Under the pieces are notes generated by a model, which saw nothing but the letters and a program-made list of their open reading frames with translations, had not been told where the DNA came from and searched no databases. The translations under genes and the position numbers were made by a program. A stretch of 64,000 nucleotides of DNA, from positions 64,487 through 128,486 of the forward strand of contig CAMYMI010000013.1 of NCBI GenBank assembly GCA_947259415.1. The letters run 5' to 3'. This document shows positions 34,090 through 42,730 of the stretch, one piece after another. The first letter of the stretch is position 1; every line of letters starts with the position of its first letter. The DNA is from an uncultured Ectothiorhodospiraceae bacterium. GTDB lineage: Bacteria; Pseudomonadota; Gammaproteobacteria; UBA9214.

Positions 34090-34749
34090 TCAGGTGAGCA
34101 GCACGGCAATAATGCCGGTCAGAAAGATTCCGTCAAAGGTGCCCGCCCCGCCGATGGAGACGATGTTCGCTCCCATCTGCCGGGTGTCCTTCAGGCGCAG
34201 GATATCGGCTCCAAGGAGTACGCCGAGTACGCCACATGAGAAGGCAAGCGGTGCCGCATTGGCAGGCGCCAGGAGCAGGGCGGTGATCGCCGCGACCAGG
34301 GGCGCGATAAACACCGGCATACCGATGCCGATACCGGGGATCGGGCGGCTGAATACATAGCTGGCGGTGGCGACGATCAGCAGTGCGGGGAGCAGGTCGA
34401 ACGGGTCGACCAGCCGTCTGGCCAGGAGGTAAAGGCACAGGACAGTCGGGATGATGCAGCCGCCCAGATTGACCGCGATGATCGTCTTTCCCGTTTGCCC
34501 AGGCGCAACGGGCAACCAGATCCGCCCCCAGGGTGGTATATCAGCGGGCGGAGACGGGGGAGACGTGCCGGTGACAGAGGCCAGCGGGATATTGATGCTA
34601 CTGCCAAACAAGGCCGCCAACACCAGTAACAGGGCCGCCCGGGGCGACAGCCCGAGTTTCTGGAAGGCAATGGTCAGTACCTCAAGCTGGATGATCGTGA
34701 CCAGAACCACCACTAAAAACAGCATAACCAGCAGGTAGCGCAGTGACAT
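34090..34749 (-). CDS. DUF1614 membrane protein
   Basis: A 219-residue protein with six hydrophobic segments. Family signatures are FQKLGLSPRAALLLVLAALF, GSSINIPL and the glycine-rich ending GGAGTFDGIFLTGIIAVLL, where the aspartate sits in the membrane. The family is widespread but uncharacterised; a transporter or scaffold role is only a guess. It sits 44 bp downstream of a CheR-like gene on the same strand. Confidence 0.8.
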   Translation of the reverse strand: MSLRYLLVMLFLVVVLVTIIQLEVLTIAFQKLGLSPRAALLLVLAALFGSSINIPLASVTGTSPPSPPADIPPWGRIWLPVAPGQTGKTIIAVNLGGCIIPTVLCLYLLARRLVDPFDLLPALLIVATASYVFSRPIPGIGIGMPVFIAPLVAAITALLLAPANAAPLAFSCGVLGVLLGADILRLKDTRQMGANIVSIGGAGTFDGIFLTGIIAVLLT

Positions 34750-34793
34750 GTTGATTCAGGCCCGAAAGTCAGATTCATCGCCGCAGGTTGGTA

Positions 34794-35636
34794 TCACCCT
34801 GGTTCAGCATCGACGGACGGCTGTTTCTGATAGATCCAGCGCCCGTAGGGCAGCGGGGTAAAACCGGCAACCCCGGGCGGCAGGGTCTCGTGGCTGCCGA
34901 GCACCAGTATACCCCCGGGCCGCAGGGCGGCATGCAGCCGCGCCGTGATCTCCTGCTGCAGGTCCCGTTCGTAATAGGTGTAGACCAGGTTTCTGCACAG
35001 GATGAGGTGCAGGAATGTGGTCGGTACGGGTGTGCGCACGTCATGTTCAACAAACAGTACCGGTTGCATGAGCGTCCGCTGCAGGCAATACCCGTCGGCC
35101 GAATCCGTAAACGCGGCCGCACGCCAGGCCGGCGGCAGATCCTTGAGACTGCTGTAGGGGTAGCAGGCCTTGCGAGCCCGCCCAAGCAGGTGCCGGTCGG
35201 TATCGGTAGCCAGGATCAACAGCTCCGTGTCCGGGAAACGCTGCTCGAGTTGCAGCCCCCACAGGATCGCAACTGAATAGGGTTCCTCGCCGGAGGCACA
35301 GCCGACACTCCAGATGCGCAACGCTGCCTGCCGGTCCCGTTCAGCCTGTTTGGCAAGATCCGGCATGATCTGCGCGGCAAGCAGCGCATATATGCCCTGG
35401 TCCCGGTAAAAACGGGAGATGGTGATCCGGCACAGCGAATCGAGTATCCGCCATTCACCGGGATGCTGCCGCAGGTAGTCGCGGTAGGCCCCGGGATCTG
35501 CCAGGCTGAGCAATTGCAGGCGCCTGTACAGCCGTTTCTGCACCTGGCCGCGTACCTTCCGAAAACCGGCCCAGCGCATGCGCAGCTGCGGCAGGGCCCA
35601 CTTGAAAAAGGCTATCCAGTCCGGGTCATTGGTCAC
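34794..35636 (-). CDS. CheR-type protein-glutamate O-methyltransferase
   Basis: A 280-residue enzyme: an N-terminal helical domain (KRLYRRLQLLSLADPGAYRD), then the SAM domain with WSVGCASGEEPYSVAI (motif I), ILATDTDRHLLGRARKACY, and the CRNLVYTYYERD loop. It methylates glutamates of chemoreceptors in classical systems. No cheA, cheB, receptor or flagellar genes are near, so it may belong to a distant system or a non-motility signalling pathway. Confidence 0.92.
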   Translation of the reverse strand: MTNDPDWIAFFKWALPQLRMRWAGFRKVRGQVQKRLYRRLQLLSLADPGAYRDYLRQHPGEWRILDSLCRITISRFYRDQGIYALLAAQIMPDLAKQAERDRQAALRIWSVGCASGEEPYSVAILWGLQLEQRFPDTELLILATDTDRHLLGRARKACYPYSSLKDLPPAWRAAAFTDSADGYCLQRTLMQPVLFVEHDVRTPVPTTFLHLILCRNLVYTYYERDLQQEITARLHAALRPGGILVLGSHETLPPGVAGFTPLPYGRWIYQKQPSVDAEPG

Positions 35637-35822
35637 AGTTTCATTATGGGCCAGGTCCGCACCAACTCGCCATGTCGCTGTGCGCAGGCAGGGTGTATTC
35701 GCCAGCCTGTCCGCGGCCTGAACAGATTTAATTGTTGTTTCTGGATCTGAAGCAGGAGGGGATCACGATGCTCCGAATGAGATTGCGGCAGTCAGGGCGG
35801 GTTGATCGGCTGCGGCGATGCT

Positions 35823-36146
35823 TTATGAATCCCGCGTCGTCGAGAGCCTGAGTTCATCATGGGTGTCACTGTCGTACAAGGTCAACTCCCAGGTGTCAGT
35901 CGTGCGGTCATGACGCAGAATATAGATGCCGGCGTCGTCGCCACGCAGTTTGAAGTAGCTGTAGTCAGGATCGAGCCAGCGGTCGATAATCTCCGTTACC
36001 TTGATTTCGCGTTGACCCAGAAAAAAGCGGCGTGGTGATTCTGATTCTGCCGCGCGCTGACCGGCATGGCATTCAACCCGGATGAGACCGGTGTTGTCTC
36101 CTTCGGGGTCAAGCTCGAGGCTGTACTTATGATCGTGGCTTGTCAT
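35823..36146 (-). CDS. Conserved-looking 107-residue cytoplasmic protein, unknown function
   Basis: A small acidic protein (MTSHDHKYSLELDPEGDNTG...). Beta-rich with repeated short motifs (IIDRWLDPDYSYFKLRGDDAG, then IYILRHDRTTDTWELTLYD). The pattern of alternating charged and aromatic residues suggests a compact beta-sheet domain. I do not recognise a named family. It is flanked by 186 bp and 190 bp of noncoding DNA, so it is monocistronic. Confidence 0.65.
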   Translation of the reverse strand: MTSHDHKYSLELDPEGDNTGLIRVECHAGQRAAESESPRRFFLGQREIKVTEIIDRWLDPDYSYFKLRGDDAGIYILRHDRTTDTWELTLYDSDTHDELRLSTTRDS

Positions 36147-36335
36147 AGGCTAGGATCAATAATATAAGATTTTCAATGCTACGGTCCCAGCCATCTGGCC
36201 CGGGCGTTTACGCCGGTCGGTAGGGTGCCTGATTTGACCACAGCCGTTATCTGCTGTTCCTTTCTGTCCCATGATAAACGCGCTAAAGTACTGCAAGTTA
36301 TGTTCATAACTAGCTGAAAAACGGAGTGATAAACA

Positions 36336-36959
36336 ATGCCGGACTACACTGCCTTCAAGACGCTTTCACCCACCGCGCTTGCCGATGCGCTGAGTCGCGA
36401 GCGTGTCATGGATATCGGCATCCGGCCCCTGTGGCAGCCGATCCCGCGCATTGCCGGACCGGCCTACCCGGTGCAGTGTGCACCCGGCGACAATTTGATG
36501 CTGCATGCAGCGATCTACCGCGCCCCACCCGGTTCCGTCATCGTGGTGGAAGCGGGCGATATTGATTATGCCGTTTCGGGTGGCAACGTGTGTGCCGTGG
36601 CCCAGCGGCGCGGTATCGTCGGCTTTGTCATCGATGGCGTGATTCGTGACATCGCCGAGGTGCGGGAGGAGGGCTTTCCGGTTTTTGCACGCGGCGTGAT
36701 CCCCATCCCCGGGGACAAGGCGGTAATCGGGACATTGAATGGCACCGTACACTGCGGCGGGGTGGAGGTGGCGCCGGGTGACTATGTGGTCGCGGACGAG
36801 GAGGGCATTGTGGTCGTGCCGGTAGCGGAGCTGGACACCGTGTTCGAGGCAGCGCAGGCGCGTGCTGCCAGGGATGCCGCCGAGAACCTGGATGAATGGG
36901 AGGCGGATCACCGTGCCCGGATCGAGGCGATTCTGCGCGCCAAGGGTTTCAGCGAATAG
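36336..36959 (+). CDS. RraA-like/4-carboxy-4-hydroxy-2-oxoadipate-aldolase-type protein
   Basis: A 207-residue member of the RraA/dimethylmenaquinone-methyltransferase-like family. Features: the PTALADALSRERVMDIGIRP start, APPGSVIVVEAGDIDYAV, GFVIDGVIRDIAEVREEGFPVFARG (with the metal and catalytic Arg-Asp) and GDYVVADEEGIVVVP. Homologues are aldolases/oxaloacetate decarboxylases or regulators of RNase E; the VIDGVIRD motif fits the metal-dependent lyases. It converges with a methyltransferase gene. Confidence 0.88.
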   Translation: MPDYTAFKTLSPTALADALSRERVMDIGIRPLWQPIPRIAGPAYPVQCAPGDNLMLHAAIYRAPPGSVIVVEAGDIDYAVSGGNVCAVAQRRGIVGFVIDGVIRDIAEVREEGFPVFARGVIPIPGDKAVIGTLNGTVHCGGVEVAPGDYVVADEEGIVVVPVAELDTVFEAAQARAARDAAENLDEWEADHRARIEAILRAKGFSE

Positions 36960-36977
36960 CCTTAGGCGGGGCTGCAC

Positions 36978-37622
36978 TCATTTGCGAATATGGACAGCGA
37001 GAAAGCCGCCAACCGGGACCGAAGCCGGCAGAGCGCGTTCGACCAGCTGCGCCATCCCCGAACCGCCGGGCAGGAAGATCGCGTAGCGCAATTGCAGGTC
37101 ACGGGGTGACGGTGACAGGTCGCGGGCCCAGGCACGGGCCCGCGCCGCATTGTCCCAGCGGGCGTCCCGGTAGCCGCCGCGCCCGTGCTTGCGGAGATAG
37201 AGGAGGCTCTGCCGGTTAAGCAGCCCCAGCACGACACCGTGCCGGCAGATGCGCCACAGTTCCCGGAGTGCGGCAGCCGGTTCGGGGACGAAACACAGGC
37301 TGGTGACCGCTGCACAATAATCACAGGACGCATCGGCGAATGGCAGGGCGGTCATCGTGCCCTGCAGGTAACTGACTGCCGCATCCTGCTCGCGGGCGTA
37401 GGCGATTGCGGCGGGATCGGTGTCCAGTCCGGTCACGGCGAGTCCGGTAGCTGCGAAACGCCGGCTGAAGTAACCCGTGCCGGCACCGGCATCCAGCAGG
37501 CTGGCGCCGGCGGGTGGTTGCAGCAGCCGCATCAGCAAACCGAACTCGGTATCACCGATCCACCGGCCGCGCGGCGTGTGGTACCACGCCTCATAGCGGG
37601 CCGGTTTCACGGTCCCGTTCAT
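36978..37622 (-). CDS. Class I SAM-dependent methyltransferase
   Basis: A 214-residue enzyme of the UbiE/Methyltransf_11 type: motif I LLDAGAGTGYFSRRFA, acidic loop VTGLDTDPAAIAYAREQ, and LPFADASCDYCAAVTSLCFV. Alone between two unrelated genes, so the substrate cannot be inferred. It starts 18 bp upstream of the hydrolase stop codon region on the same strand. Confidence 0.9.
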   Translation of the reverse strand: MNGTVKPARYEAWYHTPRGRWIGDTEFGLLMRLLQPPAGASLLDAGAGTGYFSRRFAATGLAVTGLDTDPAAIAYAREQDAAVSYLQGTMTALPFADASCDYCAAVTSLCFVPEPAAALRELWRICRHGVVLGLLNRQSLLYLRKHGRGGYRDARWDNAARARAWARDLSPSPRDLQLRYAIFLPGGSGMAQLVERALPASVPVGGFLAVHIRK

Positions 37623-37640
37623 AGGCGCATCTGGTAACCC

Positions 37641-38546
37641 CTAGAGCCGGCCAGTGAAGTCGATGATGGCATCTACCATGTCTTCGGCATACAGGTCCCG
37701 GAAGTAATGGTCTGCGCCTTCGATCGTGACATGCTCGACATTGCCGGTGTTTTCAAGCCTGGCCAGCTTGTCTCCCAGCCCGGTCACGGCCTTATCCTCG
37801 GTGCCACTGAATACCAGCACCGGTATGCCGATCCCGGGCAGCAGGGAAGGCGTGTCCATGCGGGTGTCCGGGGTATAGTAGGCGGCGAAGCTGCCCGCCG
37901 TTACCTCGGTATCAGCGCAGTAAATGAAATCCGTGTGTTCGAGTTTGGCATCGGCCTTGCCGGCCTTGACCAGTGCCTGGGCCTTCTCCAGCAGCGGCCC
38001 CAGCGGTTTGCCGTAACGCGCTGCATAGCCTTTCGCCTCGCTGTCCGCGTCCCAGGTCTGGGGCGCCACCAGCACCACGGCCTTGACTGCCGGCTCGGTG
38101 CGTTCGGCCGCGAACCAGGCCACCTGGTTGCCGCCACGTGAGTGGCCGAGCAGCACGATGTTGTCGGCACCCTGATCCTTGAGCCAGCCGGTCCAGGCCC
38201 CGATCTCGTCCAGGGCATCGGTGTGCTTGTGGCTGTGCAGCGCCTCGCAGGGATACATGCCGTGACGGTCGTTCAGGCCGAGGCCCAGGTTGATGGCCAG
38301 GGTGTTCATGCCGTTTTCTTTCAGCAGGTCCTGCAGGGTCTGGATGATCTCCATGCCGTTGTGCGCCAGCGTCCCGTGCGTCATCAGGATCACGCCGTCC
38401 CCAAGTGTTTTGCCATCGGCCAGTTCAAGTCTGGCATTGAGGGTGATATCGCCATGCGCCAGGGTGACTTCATCGGCGTGGCCGGCGCTGCCGATGAGGG
38501 CCAGCAGCAGGATTGCCAGCAGATGCATTGATAACGATCGGTTCAT
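37641..38546 (-). CDS. Exported alpha/beta hydrolase
   Basis: A 301-residue protein. The ATG at 38546 has GAGGAG 9 bp upstream and starts a signal peptide (LLAILLLALIGSAGHA). An alpha/beta fold follows with VILMTHGTLAHNGMEI (oxyanion loop), nucleophile GHSRGGNQ, an acid in FSGTEDKAV and a histidine in EGADHYFRDL. No lid motif identifies a substrate. Periplasmic by its signal; its DUF-like C-terminus is unremarkable. Confidence 0.85.
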   Translation of the reverse strand: MNRSLSMHLLAILLLALIGSAGHADEVTLAHGDITLNARLELADGKTLGDGVILMTHGTLAHNGMEIIQTLQDLLKENGMNTLAINLGLGLNDRHGMYPCEALHSHKHTDALDEIGAWTGWLKDQGADNIVLLGHSRGGNQVAWFAAERTEPAVKAVVLVAPQTWDADSEAKGYAARYGKPLGPLLEKAQALVKAGKADAKLEHTDFIYCADTEVTAGSFAAYYTPDTRMDTPSLLPGIGIPVLVFSGTEDKAVTGLGDKLARLENTGNVEHVTIEGADHYFRDLYAEDMVDAIIDFTGRL

Positions 38547-38659
38547 TGTTATTGACTCCTCTGTTGGTGCTCGATCCGGATAGGGAATACAGGCCCGAAT
38601 CGATCCGCCTATCATAGCCGGATTGGATATTATCAGACAGTGGTGCGGTGAGCCGCGGA

Positions 38660-39631
38660 TTACTGTTTTACCGGCAGGCCCAGTTCATGCCAGCGGGTCA
38701 TGCCCCCGTGTACCACGTGCACGTCGCTGAAACCGCCCTTGCTCAATAACAGCGCGGCTTTTGCAGAACGCCTGTCCGTCCTGCAGACAATGGCAACCGG
38801 GCGCTCGGTATACTCCGCGAGTTCCTCCATGCGCGCAGGCAGGTCTTCGACAGGGATGTTGCGGGCTCCTGGGATATGTCCCTGTTCGCCGACGAAGTCT
38901 GCCGCTGTGCGTACATCGAGAATGCACAAGGCATTGCCGCTGTCGCGCATCCTCACCAGGTCCTGTACCTCGATCATCGGACCGCGCCGCAGGCTCCCGA
39001 TCAGGCGTGGCAGAAACGCGACCACTGCCAGCAGGGCGAGGGCGAGCAGTGCCTTGCGGATGATGCCCTCACCTCCGGCAAGCGCCTCGCGGCCGGCGTA
39101 ACCGAGGTAGGTATAGGCCGCCGCTCCCGGCAACATACAGACGAAACTGGCGATGATGTAGTGGGTAAGCCGCAGGCGCGTAACGCCCAGGGCGTAATTG
39201 AGGAGGTTGAAGGGGAATAACGGCACCAGGCGCACAAAGGCAACAAAGCGCCAGCCCTCGTGCTCAACCCCGCTGATCAGCTGCTTCACACGTCCGCCGG
39301 CCTTTTGTGTCACCCAGTCAGAGGCCAGGTGGCGGGCGATCAGGAAGGCCAGGGTGGCACCGAGGGTGGCGCCCGTCAGGTTGTAGAGAGTCCCGAACAC
39401 CGGGCCGAACAGTGCGCCCCCTGCCAGGGTCACCACCGTGCCCGGGAGAAACAGCACGGCCGCGATGGCATAGATCAGGATGAACAACAGCGGTGCGATG
39501 ATACCGGCCTCGTGTATCCAGGTCTCCAGTACGGCGGCATCGAAGCGGTCGCGGTAGGCGACTGCAACCGCAATGCCGGCGAGAAGACCGAGCAACAGCA
39601 GGGTGCGCAGCCAGCGTTGCCTAGTGTTCAT
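38660..39631 (-). CDS. TVP38/TMEM64 (DedA-like) membrane protein fused to a rhodanese
   Basis: A 323-residue fusion. The ATG at 39631 overlaps the end of the upstream gene by 11 bp. Residues 1-215 form the TVP38/SNARE-associated membrane domain (FLPGTVVTLAGGALFGPVFG, FVRLVPLFPFNLLNYALG), and residues about 225-320 a rhodanese (ALCILDVRTAADFVGEQGHIPG, active loop VCRTDRRSA). The membrane domain is related to lipid scramblase/DedA proteins. A rhodanese fusion links membrane transport with sulfane sulfur. Co-transcribed with a sterol-desaturase-like gene. Confidence 0.92.
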   Translation of the reverse strand: MNTRQRWLRTLLLLGLLAGIAVAVAYRDRFDAAVLETWIHEAGIIAPLLFILIYAIAAVLFLPGTVVTLAGGALFGPVFGTLYNLTGATLGATLAFLIARHLASDWVTQKAGGRVKQLISGVEHEGWRFVAFVRLVPLFPFNLLNYALGVTRLRLTHYIIASFVCMLPGAAAYTYLGYAGREALAGGEGIIRKALLALALLAVVAFLPRLIGSLRRGPMIEVQDLVRMRDSGNALCILDVRTAADFVGEQGHIPGARNIPVEDLPARMEELAEYTERPVAIVCRTDRRSAKAALLLSKGGFSDVHVVHGGMTRWHELGLPVKQ

Positions 39632-40484
39632 GCGGGTCGCTCCACTGGCGCCGGTTGATGGCATAGTCCTGCACCTTGCCCACGAAGGGGATGGCCAGCA
39701 TGCCCGGGAGCCAGCTGCACCACCGGGTTTCGCGGAAGGTGCGTATGCCGATGGTCATCTGCCGGTGGCCGGCACGCGGCTGGCTCCGGTAGGTGCCGAA
39801 CACACGATCCCACCAGGGCAGGTTAAAGCCGAAATTGCTGTTGGTTTCGTCATCCTCGATGGAGTGATGCACGCGGTGCATGTCCGGTGTCACGATGATC
39901 AGGCGCAGAAGCGCGTCGACCGGGGCGGGGATGCGGACATTGCTGTGGTTGAACATCGAGGTGGCGTTGAGGATGACCTCGAAGATCACCACGGCGACCA
40001 GCGGGGGTCCCAGTAGCAGGATGACGGCAAACTTGATCAGCATGGAGAGGATGATCTCCAGTGGATGAAAGCGCGCACCCGTGGTCACGTCGAAATCGAG
40101 GTCCGCGTGGTGGACGCGGTGCAGCCGCCACAGCACCGGCACGGCGTGCACCATCACGTGCTGGAGATAGATGATGAAGTCCAACGAGATCACCGAAACC
40201 ACCACCGCCAGCAGGAACGGTGCCTCGACGTAGTTGAACAGTCCCCAGCCCTGCTCGCCGGCGAAGGCGGCAACCCCCACGGCGGCCGCCGGGAACAGGA
40301 TCCGCAACAGGAAGCTGTTGAGGATGACCAGTCCCAGGTTGTTGCTCCAGCGGACCAGCTTCGAAATGCTCAGCACCCGGCGTGGCGCCAGGATTTCCCA
40401 CAGTGCCATAATGGCGAGGATTCCGAAGAAAAAGCCCAGGCGAATCGGCAGCTCCTGTTCCAGAATTAATTCGTTCCAATGCAT
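39621..40484 (-). CDS. Sterol desaturase/fatty-acid hydroxylase-family di-iron membrane enzyme
   Basis: A 287-residue membrane protein from ATG 40484 (GGAGGAG 10 bp upstream). The histidine clusters of the family are present: HVMVH, HRVHHADLDFD, HSN in the SMFNHSN segment and HRVHHS. These bind two irons for hydroxylation or desaturation of a lipid. Four helices surround them. The rhodanese-TVP38 gene overlaps its 3' end, so both are in one operon. Confidence 0.9.
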   Translation of the reverse strand: MHWNELILEQELPIRLGFFFGILAIMALWEILAPRRVLSISKLVRWSNNLGLVILNSFLLRILFPAAAVGVAAFAGEQGWGLFNYVEAPFLLAVVVSVISLDFIIYLQHVMVHAVPVLWRLHRVHHADLDFDVTTGARFHPLEIILSMLIKFAVILLLGPPLVAVVIFEVILNATSMFNHSNVRIPAPVDALLRLIIVTPDMHRVHHSIEDDETNSNFGFNLPWWDRVFGTYRSQPRAGHRQMTIGIRTFRETRWCSWLPGMLAIPFVGKVQDYAINRRQWSDPHEH

Positions 40485-40638
40485 GGCGATGGCTCCTCCG
40501 GTCGGGACCGGGAGTAATGACGCTATCCTGGATACACAGAAGGGGGTGCGCCCACTGTGCACATGCTGCGCACAGGGTGTCTATTATAAGCGGTTTGAAT
40601 GGCAAAACCGGCATGCCGGAGTGACATGCCACAAAGCC

Positions 40639-40662
40639 GGCCGGTACACTCCCGGCCTTTTT
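40639..40662 (+). terminator. Weak terminator-like hairpin
   Basis: GGCCGG / CCGGCC (6 bp) with a 7-nt loop, followed by TTTTT on the plus strand. It lies between two minus-strand genes. It may act in either direction, but the T tract serves the plus strand. Confidence 0.4.
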
Positions 40663-40680
40663 CGGTGCCGGTCTGCTGCT

Positions 40681-41874
40681 TCAGGGTGTGTGATCGATAC
40701 GTTCTGCCAGCAGCGCTTCCAGTGCGGCGAGGAGTTGCGGTATGTCATGTGCTGCAGGCATGAGGTCGACATGGGCGAGGCCGTCGATCAGGAACAGCTG
40801 TGCCTGTCCCTCCGGCAGGGCGTTCGCCAACATGATGCTCTCAAAGTAGGGAACCAGGTTATCGCCGCGACCGTGCAGCAGGATGACCTGCGCGCGCAGG
40901 TACGCCAGGTCCCGGGCTGATGGATCGATGCCCTCGAGCTCCACCCGGATCCGTTCCGGCAGGCGTTCGATCAATGCCGGTACCCGCCTCGGATCAGGGT
41001 TGGTCAGCAACTCATAGAAGGCGCTGGCATCGGGTGCGAGCGTTCCGACCAGGGGTTCCTCCTCGGGTACACCCTCGTCGACGAGGTAATCCGCATAGCT
41101 GCGCAGAAAGCCCCGGTCGACGGAGCGCTCCAGCAGATCCAGATTCGAGCGGATGAATACGGCAAGTCCATAGGGATGCGGTGGGCCCGGCCGGCTGTCT
41201 GCACTGGTCTCCGCTACAGTTGACAGGGTAGTGGCGGGATAGCCGGTGGTGAGATAGGCAATCACGTTATGCAGTGAATAGTAGCCGCCGACGCTCATTA
41301 CGAAGCGCACCTGTTCACGGATATCCGGTTGCATCGCAGCCAGCAACACCGGACCGGCACCGTAACTGAAACCGGCGATACCGGCAGCGCCCTGCGGTGC
41401 CAGTTCGGGGCGGTTGGCCAGCCAGGTAAAGGCAGCGGCGACCTCGTCGGCATCGGTCGCGCGCAGCCGGAAACGGCGCACCTCCGGCATGTCGGGCACC
41501 AGTACCGCAAACCGCAGCCGTGCCAGGGTCCGGGCAACGGCCACCAGGCGCGGGTCCCTGCCGCCCTGGGCCACGACCCCGGGGACCAGGACGATCCCGG
41601 CACGGGCACCCTGTGGCGACAGGTAGAGATCCGCGCGACGTTCACCGACCACTGTCGAATAGCTGACCGTGTGGCGTTCAGGCGCCGGCGTTTGCGCAGC
41701 CAGGCGGCTGCTGCCCAGCCCGGAGGCGAGATCTTCCAGCGCCAGCGCCGCCTCCGAGTCACCCAGCTGCGGCCTGGTACAGCCAGACAGCAACATGCCC
41801 GCGAACAGGCACGCGATCAGCCAGCCTGGCCAGTGGCGTGCATCAATCATTGACATGAATCCGGGATGCTTCAT
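40681..41874 (-). CDS. Alpha/beta hydrolase lipoprotein
   Basis: A 397-residue protein with a lipobox (FAGMLLSGC) after a signal helix, so it is anchored in a membrane. The hydrolase core has GIVLVPGVVAQGG, nucleophile GFSYGAGP, a late acid in HGRGDNLVPYF and the histidine in GLAHVDLMP. Start ATG 41874 chosen; in-frame ATGs at 41856 and 41850 would shorten the N-tail. Monocistronic by spacing. Substrate not evident. Confidence 0.85.
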   Translation of the reverse strand: MKHPGFMSMIDARHWPGWLIACLFAGMLLSGCTRPQLGDSEAALALEDLASGLGSSRLAAQTPAPERHTVSYSTVVGERRADLYLSPQGARAGIVLVPGVVAQGGRDPRLVAVARTLARLRFAVLVPDMPEVRRFRLRATDADEVAAAFTWLANRPELAPQGAAGIAGFSYGAGPVLLAAMQPDIREQVRFVMSVGGYYSLHNVIAYLTTGYPATTLSTVAETSADSRPGPPHPYGLAVFIRSNLDLLERSVDRGFLRSYADYLVDEGVPEEEPLVGTLAPDASAFYELLTNPDPRRVPALIERLPERIRVELEGIDPSARDLAYLRAQVILLHGRGDNLVPYFESIMLANALPEGQAQLFLIDGLAHVDLMPAAHDIPQLLAALEALLAERIDHTP

Positions 41875-41993
41875 GCACAATCACCCGGGCAGGTCGGGAC
41901 GTCATTGAACGGAAAATACATGGCGGCAATGGTAATCCATCAACGGGCATATTGCCTGTCTGTAAACGTCGGCGGTCTGTGTCGTGCAGGCAG

Positions 41994-42683
41994 CTAATCC
42001 AGCCCGAACAATGCCAGCAGTTCGTACATGTCTCTGACTTCCGCATGCGGGTTAATCCCGGCGCCCCGTGGCTGATTACGACGATTCATCCAGATAACGG
42101 TGACTCCGGCGGCGTGCCCCCCGGCCAGGTCGGTATCCGCTTCATCTCCCACGTGGGCAAGTTGTGCCGGGCCCACCTGCGCGCGCCGGCACGCCTCTTC
42201 GAACATAAGCGGATCCGGCTTGGCCCGGCCGACGGATTCCGCCGTCAGGTAGAAGTCGAACAGCGGGGCAATACCCAGGCGCCGGACATCCGCGTTGCCG
42301 TTGGTCACCGAGCCGAGCTGATAACCGGCGGTCTTGAGTCGTCGCAAAGCCGGAGTGACGTCATCATAGGGTTCGACCCGGTGGCGAGCCTCGAGAAAAA
42401 CCGCGAAAGCGGATTCCGCCAATGCAGGGTCGTAACCGACAGATTCCGCTGCCTGCCGTAGTGAGGTCTTGCGCAGTTCAGATATATTATGGCGAAGCTC
42501 CGGGTCCTGGCGGTACAGTTCAATGCGCTGACTGCGCATGTCCTCCAGGGTGTAGCGTTCCCCGATCCGCGGGTAATTCCGGACCAGCCAGTCGTAGAGT
42601 AACTGTTCCGCCGCCATCAGTACGGGGCGGTTGTCCCACAGGGTGTCGTCCAGATCGAATGTAATGGCGCGGATGCTGTCCAC
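41994..42683 (-). CDS. HAD-superfamily (subfamily IA) phosphatase, YigB-like
   Basis: A 229-residue HAD hydrolase: nucleophile motif [12 protein letters not shown], motif II SVTNGNA, Lys in [13 protein letters not shown] and motif [19 protein letters not shown]. The ending resembles YigB-type FMN/ribitylaminouracil phosphatases, but substrate assignment from sequence alone is weak. Downstream of sdaA by 47 bp, same strand. Confidence 0.9.
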   Translation of the reverse strand: MDSIRAITFDLDDTLWDNRPVLMAAEQLLYDWLVRNYPRIGERYTLEDMRSQRIELYRQDPELRHNISELRKTSLRQAAESVGYDPALAESAFAVFLEARHRVEPYDDVTPALRRLKTAGYQLGSVTNGNADVRRLGIAPLFDFYLTAESVGRAKPDPLMFEEACRRAQVGPAQLAHVGDEADTDLAGGHAAGVTVIWMNRRNQPRGAGINPHAEVRDMYELLALFGLD

Positions 42684-42730
42684 GGTGGAAATTCAAAAGA
42701 GCGTTTGCAGTTGGTAGTGAGCGGCGGCTA

